64,000 nt of DNA from Candidatus Brocadia pituitae (GTDB taxonomy: Bacteria; Planctomycetota; Brocadiia; Brocadiales; Brocadiaceae): contig AP021856.1 in assembly GCA_017347445.1 (NCBI GenBank), positions 1,620,613-1,684,612 of the forward strand, in the 5' to 3' direction. The first letter of the stretch is position 1, and every line of letters starts with the position of its first letter. The notes beneath the pieces are model-generated. The model searched no databases, was not told the DNA's origin, and saw nothing but the letters and a program-made list of their open reading frames with translations. Positions 48,925 through 56,798 of the stretch are shown here, piece by piece. Made by a program: the position numbers and the translations under genes.

Positions 48925-49194
48925 ATGTCCGCAATGGTAATCAGCAGTCTTGATAGGTTTATTGATATGGCGCGAAAACTCGAAAATTCCGGGGTAACAA
49001 ACATTCATTTGTGTTACGCGAAAAGTACTGAAAAATTAGACCTGTCAGTTGTAGCCCTCGTGCCGTTTGTTGACTATGTGATCGTGGGTGAAGACGCCCA
49101 TAGCTTGCCGTATCTCAAACACATAATCACTGAGGCACAGCTCCGACAAATACCAGTTTTGCCGGAAGAACGAATTACAGCAGTAAAGAAATAA
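48925..49194 (+). CDS. Hypothetical small soluble protein
   Basis: An 89-residue protein with a strong AAAGGAG ribosome-binding site 8 bases before the ATG. No signal, membrane segment or known motif is seen. The mixed alpha/beta pattern (MVISSLDRFIDMARKLENSG and then VDYVIVGEDAHSLPYLKHI) suggests a compact domain. It opens the run of genes leading to the P-type ATPase, so it may belong to that system. Function unknown. Confidence 0.65.
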   Translation: MSAMVISSLDRFIDMARKLENSGVTNIHLCYAKSTEKLDLSVVALVPFVDYVIVGEDAHSLPYLKHIITEAQLRQIPVLPEERITAVKK

Positions 49195-49268
49195 TAATGA
49201 GAAACGCAACATAATGAAACATACACAGGGTATTCGTTATAAAAAAATTTTGTTGAAGGAGAATAGGG

Positions 49269-49667
49269 ATGGCACCACTGAGTATTTTGCCGGGTAGGAT
49301 GAGGCTTGAAAGCCAGGAGCTTGTTGGAAAACCGCATGTATGCAGGTATTTACAGAAACACATAATACATTATATGAATGGATTAACGGAGGTGACGGTA
49401 AATCACATAACAGGGAGAATACTGGTCAGGTTTGATGAACGACAGATTGACAGGCAGGACTTAACGCAGCGTATCAGGCAGATTATGCATGAAGCGCTGG
49501 CGAACGCTTCAGAAGACGGTCAATCTTTGGCAGGGGAAAAGAATTCAATGTCACTCACCACAAGGAGTGCCTTGCATGCCATAACAGATATGGTTGCCCA
49601 TGCAATATTTCCCAAGCCGTTGAATACCCTGATTCCCATGGCAATAAAAGTAACAATGGGAAGATGA
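49269..49667 (+). CDS. HMA-like metal-binding domain protein
   Basis: A 132-residue protein with an HMA_2-like fold (about 1-80): LPGRMRLESQELVGK, then a helix, GLTEVTVNHITGRILVRFDE, then a second helix. The classical CxxC metal motif is missing, as in many HMA_2 domains fused to P-type ATPases of unusual specificity. A hydrophobic segment near the C-terminus (FPKPLNTLIPMAIKV) may touch the membrane. AAGGAG precedes the ATG. It probably serves the ATPase downstream. Confidence 0.6.
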   Translation: MAPLSILPGRMRLESQELVGKPHVCRYLQKHIIHYMNGLTEVTVNHITGRILVRFDERQIDRQDLTQRIRQIMHEALANASEDGQSLAGEKNSMSLTTRSALHAITDMVAHAIFPKPLNTLIPMAIKVTMGR

Positions 49668-49714
49668 TGTTTAATATATCCGTGTGTTAATTTTAAGTAC
49701 AAAAGGAGGGCTGT

Positions 49715-50116
49715 GTGGGAGAAATAGTTGAGGAAAAAGGCGAAAACAAAAACGATGAAATGGGAAAAGAAAAGCAGATGGGTGGTTTTTTCATAAGCAA
49801 GCGCAGTCTTTATCTGGCAGCAGGCGGTGCATTGGGTGTCCTTGCAGCTTTTGGAATTGGTAAGTTGTCAAAGAGGTTGAGGCCTGCTGCGGTTGGGGTT
49901 ACAAAAGAAGGTCTTGCATTTAGGGAATGGCTGATTGCAAATTATGAAAAGGTGAAAGAGGATATCGAAGATATCGTGGCAGAGGCGAAACATGCACAGC
50001 AAAAAGATTTTCATGCAGCGGCGGAAACAGCAAAAAAGGAGGAAGATATCCTGAAGAAGGTAGAACAGATGGTAGAAGAGGCTTTAAAACAAAAGTCTAA
50101 AACGGAGGAGGCTTAA
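49715..50116 (+). CDS. DUF5132-like membrane-anchored helical protein, copy 1
   Basis: A 133-residue protein (GTG start after GGAGGG) with an acidic/basic leader, a membrane helix (about 30-52, LYLAAGGALGVLAAFGIGKL) and a charged helical tail. The tail has an EWLIANYEKVKEDIEDI segment and a C-terminal Lys/Glu coiled coil. It is a close paralogue of the 50931-51269 gene, starting at its residue 22. Such proteins recur next to heavy-metal P-type ATPases. It overlaps or abuts the next small gene. Confidence 0.6.
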   Translation: MGEIVEEKGENKNDEMGKEKQMGGFFISKRSLYLAAGGALGVLAAFGIGKLSKRLRPAAVGVTKEGLAFREWLIANYEKVKEDIEDIVAEAKHAQQKDFHAAAETAKKEEDILKKVEQMVEEALKQKSKTEEA

Positions 50117-50118
50117 CC

Positions 50119-50307
50119 ATGAGTATCATCAATAAGACAAGAACGTATGCCGGTTCACTGCTTACCATTGCCGGTGGTGTGGGTGCAGTCATGGCTGGGG
50201 CATATCTGTTTTCCAGAATCAGGGAAAGACAAGAGAAGGAAACCCGGCTGGAGAGAATGGAGCAGATACTCCAGAAACTGGCGGAGGTGCAGAAAAAGAA
50301 GGGATGA
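50119..50307 (+). CDS. Small membrane protein, copy 1
   Basis: A 62-residue protein with one membrane helix (about 11-29, GSLLTIAGGVGAVMAGAYLF) followed by a charged helix (RERQEKETRLERMEQILQKL). Its paralogue at 51272 differs at only six of 62 positions. The stop overlaps the start of an ATPase stub by ATGA. It may be a subunit or regulator of the ATPase. Confidence 0.65.
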   Translation: MSIINKTRTYAGSLLTIAGGVGAVMAGAYLFSRIRERQEKETRLERMEQILQKLAEVQKKKG

Positions 50308-50408
50308 ACTTTCGCATTGCCCACAATCTCCCGTATAGAATGAGGATTGCTCTCACCTTACCCAAAAGGCATAGGCCTGTCTCCCAAGCTTGCGCTCAGG
50401 CTCTTTAA
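50304..50408 (+). pseudogene. 34-codon stub of a duplicated P-type ATPase
   Basis: The peptide begins MNFRIAHNLPYRMRIALTLP and is nearly the same as the start of the ATPase at 51457 (MKFRIVHNLPQRMRITLVLP), then runs out of homology after KRHRP and stops at TAA 50406-50408. It keeps the same ATGA overlap with the upstream small gene. The rest of this ATPase copy is gone. Confidence 0.85.
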
Positions 50409-50417
50409 ACTTAGCGC

Positions 50418-50714
50418 CTACATCTTTTGGAAATAATCGTTTATGATCGAGTTTACTGAAGATATGACAACCGTTCCTGCGGTTGCCTGAGGGTTGTACA
50501 ATATCGTCATCGAGAAAATTATTGGATTTATAAGAACCGCTTTGATGCCTGGTAACGATTCGATTGTTTTGATTATTTCTTCCTTCTTTTTGAGCATTTC
50601 TTTTTTTTGTTCTGAGCTAAGGTTTCGTGCAGCGTCGGTAAGCCGAAATCTCAAACGCCCTTCTATGGAGTGGATACATTTAATAAAGTTTTCCATGATT
50701 GAGAAGAACTCCAT
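50418..50714 (-). CDS. HMA-like small protein on the opposite strand
   Basis: A 98-residue protein with an HMA_2-like pattern: SIEGRLRFRLTDAARNL, a Lys-rich helix, then SLPGIKAVLINPIIFSMTIL, a helix and end. Like the other small proteins here it lacks CxxC. It is the only minus-strand gene of the cluster and lies exactly where the first ATPase copy is missing. This suggests insertion or rearrangement. The start may be the second Met (50696). Metal binding is inferred. Confidence 0.55.
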   Translation of the reverse strand: MEFFSIMENFIKCIHSIEGRLRFRLTDAARNLSSEQKKEMLKKKEEIIKTIESLPGIKAVLINPIIFSMTILYNPQATAGTVVISSVNSIINDYFQKM

Positions 50715-50930
50715 TCTTTCTGGCTAACACGACTGGGTGGGTTGAAAATGTCTATTTGCTTGTTATTGTACACTACGTTTGCAAATTACAAAAACACAAA
50801 ACTTTTCGACTCGTTCGGGTTAGGAATAACAAAACAACGAATGTAATTAAAACCAAACAGTAATGAAAAAAAGAATAATACTGCCGATTTATTTTGTGTC
50901 AACAAAAAATTTTAGTGTTCCAGAAAGCGG

Positions 50931-51269
50931 ATGAGTGGTTTTTTTATAAACAAGCGTAGTCTCTGGCTGGCGTCCTGCGGTGCATTGGGTGTTCTTGCAG
51001 CTATTGGAATTGGTAAGTTGTCAAAGAAGGTGAGACCCGCTGCGGTTGAGGTTACGAAGGAAGGTCTTGCGTTTAAAGAATGGTTGATTGCACATTATGA
51101 AAAGGTGAAAGAGGATAGAGAAGATATCGTGGCAGAGTCGAAGCATGCGCAGCAAAAAGACCTTCATAAGACGTCAGAGACAGCCAGGAAAGAGGAAGAT
51201 ATCCTGACGAAGGTGGAACAGTTGGTAGAAGAGGCTTTAAAGCAAAAGGCTGAAAAGGAGGGGGCTTAA
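50931..51269 (+). CDS. DUF5132-like membrane-anchored helical protein, copy 2
   Basis: A 112-residue paralogue of 49715-50116 without that copy's extra N-terminal 21 residues. The membrane helix (about 9-31) and the EWLIAHYEKVKEDREDI tail are conserved. The upstream ribosome-binding site is weak. It starts the intact module: DUF5132-like gene, small membrane gene, ATPase gene, with gaps of 2 bases and an ATGA overlap. Confidence 0.62.
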   Translation: MSGFFINKRSLWLASCGALGVLAAIGIGKLSKKVRPAAVEVTKEGLAFKEWLIAHYEKVKEDREDIVAESKHAQQKDLHKTSETARKEEDILTKVEQLVEEALKQKAEKEGA

Positions 51270-51271
51270 CT

Positions 51272-51460
51272 ATGAATATCATCAATAAGACAAAAACATA
51301 TGCCGGTTCACTGCTTACCATTGCCGGTGGTGTGGGCGCAGTCCTGGCTGGGGCATATCTGTTTTCCAGAATCAGGGAAAGACAAGAGAAGGAAACCCGG
51401 CTTGAAAAAATAGAGCAAATACTCCTGAAACTGGCGGAGGTACAGAAAAAGAAGGGATGA
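51272..51460 (+). CDS. Small membrane protein, copy 2
   Basis: A 62-residue paralogue of 50119-50307 (one membrane helix, then a charged amphipathic helix). It sits between the helical protein gene and the ATPase, overlapping the latter by ATGA, so translation is coupled. This fits a stoichiometric accessory subunit. Function is unknown. Confidence 0.65.
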   Translation: MNIINKTKTYAGSLLTIAGGVGAVLAGAYLFSRIRERQEKETRLEKIEQILLKLAEVQKKKG

Positions 51461-53559
51461 AGTTTCGTATTGTTCACAATCTTCCGCAGAGGATGAGGAT
51501 TACTCTCGTCTTGCCTAAAAGGCATATTCCGGACAATTCTCAGATAGAAAACTTGTTTTTCGCTGTTGATGGAGTTCATAAGGTGTCTTTCAATGGTCGA
51601 ACCAGGGGCCTATTGATTAGATACAACGGTGATGGTGCTGTGAGAGTTGCCTTGTTAAAGATAATAAAAGAGGCACCTTTAATATTTGTAACAAAAGAAA
51701 ATATTAAACATAATAGACTTGAACAGAAAAAAAAGGCAGTGGTGTTGTCGGGAGCTTTGTTGGTTGCGAGACCAATGATACCTTTCATGCTAGCGCCATT
51801 CTTTGCACTGTATGGCGCCATGCCTGTCCTGAAAAAAGGTTTCAGGGCAACTCTGAAAAGACGCCTAAGCGTTGATACCCTTGACTCTGCAGCGATAGGT
51901 ATTTCATTGCTGAGGGGGGATTACCTGACTGCAAGTTTCATAACATTCTTTCTGAAGGTGGGCGATTACCTCGAAGAGCGGATACGTCAAAAATCAAGGG
52001 AAAGTCTTTCAAAGATGTTCCAGAATCAGGATGGGTGGGCGTGGATAAAGAGGAATGGTTATGAAACGAAGGTACATATAAAAGATATAGTTACAGGCGA
52101 CCATGTAGTGGTAAGAACGGGTAGCAGCATTCCTGTGGATGGTATTGTAGTCGAGGGTGTGGCGCTGGTCAATCAGTCGTCAATGACAGGCGAACCATTG
52201 CCTGTTTCCAAAATGGCTGGATTAATGGTGTATGCAGGTACCGTACTGGAAGAAGGCCTTCTAACAGTAAAGTCGATAAGAGTAGGTGATGCAACAAGGG
52301 TCTCCAAAATAATCAAGGTGATTGAGGAATCGGAAGGTTCGAAGGCAGATGTGCAAAACCATGCAGAAATGCTTGCAAACAAGATTGTTCCCTATAGCTT
52401 TTTATTGAGCGGGCTCACATATCTCTTTTCAGGTAATCCATTAAAGGCAGCCTCAGTACTGCTGGTAGATTACTCATGCTCCATCAAATTGTCTACCCCT
52501 TTGACACTTATGTCGGCAATGATAGTTGCCTCAAAGCGTGGTGTTCTCATAAAAGGCGGCAGATTCATAGAAAAACTAGCGCAGGCAAACATCTTTGTGT
52601 TTGACAAGACAGGAACCCTTACTGAGGCAAAGCCAAAAGTGTTAGATCTCATTCCTTTCAACGGTTTTAACCGGGAATATCTGTTGAAAAATGTGGCGTG
52701 TGTGGAAGAGCATTTCCCACATCCGGTGGCAACTGCCGTGGTGAAAAGGGCGGAGGACGAAGGGCTTGACCATGAGGAGAACCATGCCGAAGTTGAATAT
52801 ATTCTTGCCCATGGCATTGCATCAAGAATTGAAGGTAAAAGGATACTGGTGGGGAGCAAACACTTTGTATGCGAAGACAATAAGATTCGTGTGCAGCGTG
52901 AAGAGCCAGTGATAAAAGATTTTATGGACAGGGGATATTCAATACTGTATGTGGCCGTGGAAGATACGCTGGCAGGTGTTGTCGTCATTGAAGATCAGGT
53001 AAGAGAAGATGCGCAAAGATTTCTCAAGACACTTAAGGATTTGTGTGTGGGGCGCATTATCATGCTTACGGGTGACAATGATGCTACTGCACGGCATGTG
53101 GCAAAAAGACTTGGGATTGAGGAATACCACGCCCAGCTCCTTCCGGAAAAAAAGAGAGAAATAGTTAAGGATTTAAAAGACAATGGCTATGTTGTTGCAA
53201 TGGTTGGAGACGGTATCAATGATTCCCCTGCTCTATCGTATGCAGATATTGGCATCTCTCTGAAGCATGGTGCAGATATCGCCAGAGAGGCCTGTGATAT
53301 TTTGCTTTTAGATGCAGCGCTCGAAGGAATTCTTGAGGCAAGGGAGATTGCACAGGATGCCATGTTGCGCATCAAAAAGAATTTCAGATATATCATCGGA
53401 ATTAACAGCGCCTTGATGGGTCTTGGTATTGCAGGGATGATAACTCCGGTAGCTTCTGCGTTTATGCATAATGCAACAACAATTCTCGTTACCGTAAATG
53501 CACTAAAACCTTATCGTATTACTTCGCATAGTCAAAGAGAAGACAATGGCCTGAAATAA
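51457..53559 (+). CDS. P1B-type heavy-metal-transporting ATPase
   Basis: A 700-residue pump. An N-terminal HMA_2-like domain (about 1-75, NLPQRMRITLVLPKRH) lacks CxxC. Actuator motif SMTGEPLPV, phosphorylation site FDKTGTLT (Asp near 382), the HP motif in HFPHPVATAV and the hinge GDGINDSPAL show an active P1B ATPase. In the metal-binding helix the usual CPC is replaced by DYSCSIKLSTP, so the ion is not predicted; Mn-, Co- or Fe-type relatives have non-CPC patterns. It should move metal out of the cytoplasm. It ends the duplicated module. Confidence 0.9.
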   Translation: MKFRIVHNLPQRMRITLVLPKRHIPDNSQIENLFFAVDGVHKVSFNGRTRGLLIRYNGDGAVRVALLKIIKEAPLIFVTKENIKHNRLEQKKKAVVLSGALLVARPMIPFMLAPFFALYGAMPVLKKGFRATLKRRLSVDTLDSAAIGISLLRGDYLTASFITFFLKVGDYLEERIRQKSRESLSKMFQNQDGWAWIKRNGYETKVHIKDIVTGDHVVVRTGSSIPVDGIVVEGVALVNQSSMTGEPLPVSKMAGLMVYAGTVLEEGLLTVKSIRVGDATRVSKIIKVIEESEGSKADVQNHAEMLANKIVPYSFLLSGLTYLFSGNPLKAASVLLVDYSCSIKLSTPLTLMSAMIVASKRGVLIKGGRFIEKLAQANIFVFDKTGTLTEAKPKVLDLIPFNGFNREYLLKNVACVEEHFPHPVATAVVKRAEDEGLDHEENHAEVEYILAHGIASRIEGKRILVGSKHFVCEDNKIRVQREEPVIKDFMDRGYSILYVAVEDTLAGVVVIEDQVREDAQRFLKTLKDLCVGRIIMLTGDNDATARHVAKRLGIEEYHAQLLPEKKREIVKDLKDNGYVVAMVGDGINDSPALSYADIGISLKHGADIAREACDILLLDAALEGILEAREIAQDAMLRIKKNFRYIIGINSALMGLGIAGMITPVASAFMHNATTILVTVNALKPYRITSHSQREDNGLK

Positions 53560-53653
53560 CGATAAAAAAATCCGTAACATTCCAGTTTTACTGTTCATCG
53601 TTTTAAACACCCTGCCAGAATAATGCGCATTATAGTTAGCGCATAAAGAACGT

Positions 53654-53720
53654 TGTCATTGCACGGGTGCTCCCGAAGCAATCTCTATAGTGGAATTGCT
53701 TCGCTGTCGCTTGCAATGAC
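53654..53720. repeat. Palindromic repeat downstream of the ATPase gene
   Basis: Arms TGTCATTGCACGGGTGCTCC and CGCTTGCAATGAC, with an inner GAAGCAAT...ATTGCTTC pair, form a 67-base inverted repeat. It shares words with the repeat at 2897-2956. Confidence 0.7.
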
Positions 53721-53775
53721 CAGCACATATCAATGTATGTAATACGTTTACTCAAGTGAGAGAGGAGGAAAAGAT

Positions 53776-53994
53776 ATGGAGAAGATTATACAAAATGACA
53801 GAAATACGAAGAGAAAGGGAGTTGACAAAGTTTATAAAGAGACGAAGTCAAATGGTTGTTTTTATTACACCTATTGCACCTCAATAGCAGGTATCTTTGT
53901 CCTGCTTATAGCCTATCTTGTATTTTTTCTAAAAGTCGTGGTTGATTTCATCAAAGAGGCATCTCTTGGTCTGACGACATTCTATCCCATATAA
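53776..53994 (+). CDS. Small single-helix membrane protein
   Basis: A 72-residue protein with a charged N-terminus and one hydrophobic segment (about 34-57, TSIAGIFVLLIAYLVFFLKV). GAGAGGAGG precedes the ATG. It lies between the ATPase cluster and the ApbE fusion gene, same strand, 21 bases before the latter. No family recognised. Confidence 0.55.
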   Translation: MEKIIQNDRNTKRKGVDKVYKETKSNGCFYYTYCTSIAGIFVLLIAYLVFFLKVVVDFIKEASLGLTTFYPI

Positions 53995-54015
53995 ATATCT
54001 ATCTCTTAAAAAATC

Positions 54016-55683
54016 ATGAAGATTTTATTACCTACGGTGATTATGAACAGGCGTTTCGTGTTGTATCTGTCGTTATGGGGATCTCTTCTGTTTCAGGGTT
54101 TATCTTCCGGGCAATCCCTCATGGAAGAGGGTGAGCCTCCGGAAAATTACCAGCTACAGGTCTTCCTGGAGGAAGAGGAGGCTCTTGCCAAGATTTTTGC
54201 CGGATGCGATCAGGTTGAATCCGAGATCCTTACCCTCACACCTGAAGGACTTGGGTATTTTAAGGAGCTCCTGAAACGACCGGATATTGAGGCAACCTTT
54301 GAGGTCTTTGTCGGCAAAAAGGGGACGAAGATAGACCGGTATGCGATTATTACCGAGGAGATGGGCTGCTTTCATCCGATTACGTGGATTCTCAGCGCAA
54401 ATACGGAGGGAAAGGTTCTTGATATTGCCGTGATGATCTATCGGGAAAGTCGCGGGCATGAGGTCAGCCGGAAGCGGTTTCTGAAACAGTTTGAAGGCAA
54501 GTCCCTGAAAGACCCTCTTTCGACGAATAAAGACATTATTAAGATTACCGGCGCCACCACTTCGGTACAGGCAGTTTGCCGGGGTGTGAAAAAGATGCTC
54601 GCCTTTATTCATGAATTTTATCTTAATAAAAATCCTGTTTCTGCAACACGGGCGCATCGTTTGACTCCTGACGGAGTCCGCTCTATGAAGAAATCTCGCC
54701 GTCAGCTCTTTACTACTGCGAAAACTATTGAGGGGACAAAAGCAGTGGTGGCTGCTGAAGGAGATAGTGAAAGTCAGTTCTTTTCTCTGGCAGAAAAGGC
54801 ATTTCATGAGATAGAACGCGTTGAAAGGCTTTTCAGGAAAGAATTGCGGGCAATGAATAAGGTTGCCGCGAAGACTGCCTTTCCCTGCAGTGAAGAGGTG
54901 TTTCAGGTAATGAAGCGATGTTACCAATATGGGCTGGTTACCGGAGGCGCTTTTGACATAACGGTTTCGCCGTTATTAGAACAATGGGGGATCTACCGGG
55001 GTAAACGAAAAGAGATAAAGGAAGACAGGCTCGAAACTATTCTTCAGGCGGTCTCATATAAACATGTAAAAATCGATGATGATACTACCCGCATTTCTTT
55101 TGTACATAGGGATACAAAGATCGATCTGGGGCCTGTGGTAAAAGGGTATGCAATAGACAAGGCATTGGAATTTTTTCGTAATTCGGGGCTTACCAATGCT
55201 TGCATTAACTACGGAAGTATGAGCCGTATGCTCAATGCTCCTCCCGGAAAAGATGCCTGGAAAATAGGGGTGCCCCATCCCACGAACGGAGATGCGATCG
55301 TAGGTGTTCTCCGTATGGTGAATCAGGGGATTGCCTTTGTTGGTGATTATTTGAGGTATCCTGCGGTGCAGGCTGAATCATATATGCACCTCGTGGATCC
55401 GGAAACGGGAATGCCGGCAGGGGGTGATAAACTCGCCGTGATAGCGGCAGCGCCTACTGCAGAAGAGGCGGGAATTGTGGCAACCGTCCTTTTTGTGAAA
55501 GACACAAAGGAAAGAGAAAAAGTGGCAACGATCTTTCCGTCTGCCGGGTGGTTGATTGTTTCGGATAAACCTCAGCACAGTCTCGTGTTTGAGGGTTCTC
55601 CGGGCATGATGGAAAAGTTCAGGAAAGGAGAAGAAAAGGGTTTTAAGTACGGCAGGGGCGCAGGATGTTCCTTTAGCCCATGA
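54016..55683 (+). CDS. ApbE FAD:protein FMN transferase fused to an FMN-binding domain
   Basis: A 555-residue exported protein with a signal helix (about 10-32). The N-terminal FMN_bind domain (about 80-200) contains KITGATTSVQAV, the [ST]GA[TS]-type motif whose Thr receives FMN in RnfG/NqrC-like proteins. The C-terminal ApbE domain (about 230-545) has GAFDITVSPLLEQWG, the DLGPVVKGYAID block and HLVDPETGMPAGG. The usual GGD loop is changed to NYGSM. The enzyme and its substrate are thus on one chain. It is upstream of tlpA and of the encapsulin genes and may flavinylate a partner in that redox system. Confidence 0.88.
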   Translation: MKILLPTVIMNRRFVLYLSLWGSLLFQGLSSGQSLMEEGEPPENYQLQVFLEEEEALAKIFAGCDQVESEILTLTPEGLGYFKELLKRPDIEATFEVFVGKKGTKIDRYAIITEEMGCFHPITWILSANTEGKVLDIAVMIYRESRGHEVSRKRFLKQFEGKSLKDPLSTNKDIIKITGATTSVQAVCRGVKKMLAFIHEFYLNKNPVSATRAHRLTPDGVRSMKKSRRQLFTTAKTIEGTKAVVAAEGDSESQFFSLAEKAFHEIERVERLFRKELRAMNKVAAKTAFPCSEEVFQVMKRCYQYGLVTGGAFDITVSPLLEQWGIYRGKRKEIKEDRLETILQAVSYKHVKIDDDTTRISFVHRDTKIDLGPVVKGYAIDKALEFFRNSGLTNACINYGSMSRMLNAPPGKDAWKIGVPHPTNGDAIVGVLRMVNQGIAFVGDYLRYPAVQAESYMHLVDPETGMPAGGDKLAVIAAAPTAEEAGIVATVLFVKDTKEREKVATIFPSAGWLIVSDKPQHSLVFEGSPGMMEKFRKGEEKGFKYGRGAGCSFSP

Positions 55684-55874
55684 AAATAACACCCACGGTC
55701 ATTCTGCACCCTTTCTTTTTTTTGTTGTTATGAGTGAAGCGAAGAATTTTTTTCCGTTTAGGATAAGCTCTGCGAAGGGTCTGCACAAGATCCTTCGCCT
55801 TAGGGCGACTTTTTTATTATATCGTGTAAGTCAGGAGGCTCATGAATGTTTCATAAAAAAAAAGGAGGAGAGAT

Positions 55875-56396
55875 ATGTCTTACGTGTGTCATTTGAGAGC
55901 AGTCTTATGTTTCGCAGTATTTGCGATGCTGTCTTTAACGGGTGTCTCCTATGCGAAGGATCCGAAAGAGATTACGTCCACAGAGTTGAAAGAGGTTGTT
56001 CGGGCTAACAAGGATAAGATCGTGTTAGTGACATTCTGGGCAACGTGGTGCAAGGTCTGCCGGGAGCATCTTCCAGAACTCAACACTCTTTACAGGAAAT
56101 ACAAAGACAAGAACGTGGAAATTATAGGGGTATCGCTGGACGATAAACCGGAAGATGTTCAAGATTTTATTCAAAGTAAGGGGATTGATTTTCTTGTTTT
56201 CAGGGCAAGGGACAAAGAGGAGATGAGTTATGTTTACCAGGTAAAGAAAATCCCCATTATCTGCTATTACAAAAATGGGAAGCTCGAACACGTCGAGGAG
56301 GGTTATACCGATCCTGCACATATTGAGGAGGATCTGCGTAGTTGCCTGGAAGGCGCCAGGCCTCCCAGCAAAGATACCCGTACGCCATCGAAATAA
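55875..56396 (+). CDS. TlpA/ResA-type thioredoxin
   Basis: A 173-residue exported thioredoxin with a signal peptide (about 8-27, AVFAMLSLTGVSYA) and the active site WCKVC in FWATWCKVCREHLP. The cis-Pro is in KKIPIICYY. TlpA/ResA proteins reduce apocytochrome c cysteines before heme attachment. Two multiheme proteins follow downstream, so a role in their maturation is likely. A strong AAAGGAGGAG precedes the ATG. The tail ARPPSKDTRTPSK is low complexity. Confidence 0.9.
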   Translation: MSYVCHLRAVLCFAVFAMLSLTGVSYAKDPKEITSTELKEVVRANKDKIVLVTFWATWCKVCREHLPELNTLYRKYKDKNVEIIGVSLDDKPEDVQDFIQSKGIDFLVFRARDKEEMSYVYQVKKIPIICYYKNGKLEHVEEGYTDPAHIEEDLRSCLEGARPPSKDTRTPSK

Positions 56397-56798
56397 CAAT
56401 GGCGGTATCAAGATTACCGTCCGTAAGGATAAAAAAATAAGTAATGGAAATATGTGAATGATAAGGTATAATGCAAACTAAATTAGGTTTTTTACGACTT
56501 ATTTAAAGAGAACATCGTACCGCAGAACAAGGAATTTAACAGGGACACGGTGCTCCGCGTCCCAACCTCATTATGCTACATTCCTTGTTCGATATCCGGC
56601 ATACATCTTATCAATGGAGAACGAGGAATCCCTTCGCTTTGTAACAACTTTAAAATTCCTAAACATCAGGTTGTTGGGATTTTGTCTCTGGAGTCTGTGC
56701 AATCTCACGTCTCAGGGAAAGAGAAGTGAAATGGGAGATGTTAAGTTACTGGAATGTGATTTCTGAAAAACTCTTTGAAGGAAAAGGAGGCTATGATT
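56397..56798. other. Upstream region of the encapsulin gene with an inverted repeat
   Basis: About 400 bases. A 67-base inverted element (56524-56590) with arms GAACAAGGAAT / ATTCCTTGTTC encloses an inner hairpin GGGACACGG...CCGCGTCCC. A lone TATAAT (56471) is seen without a good -35 box. No gene is evident. Confidence 0.5.
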
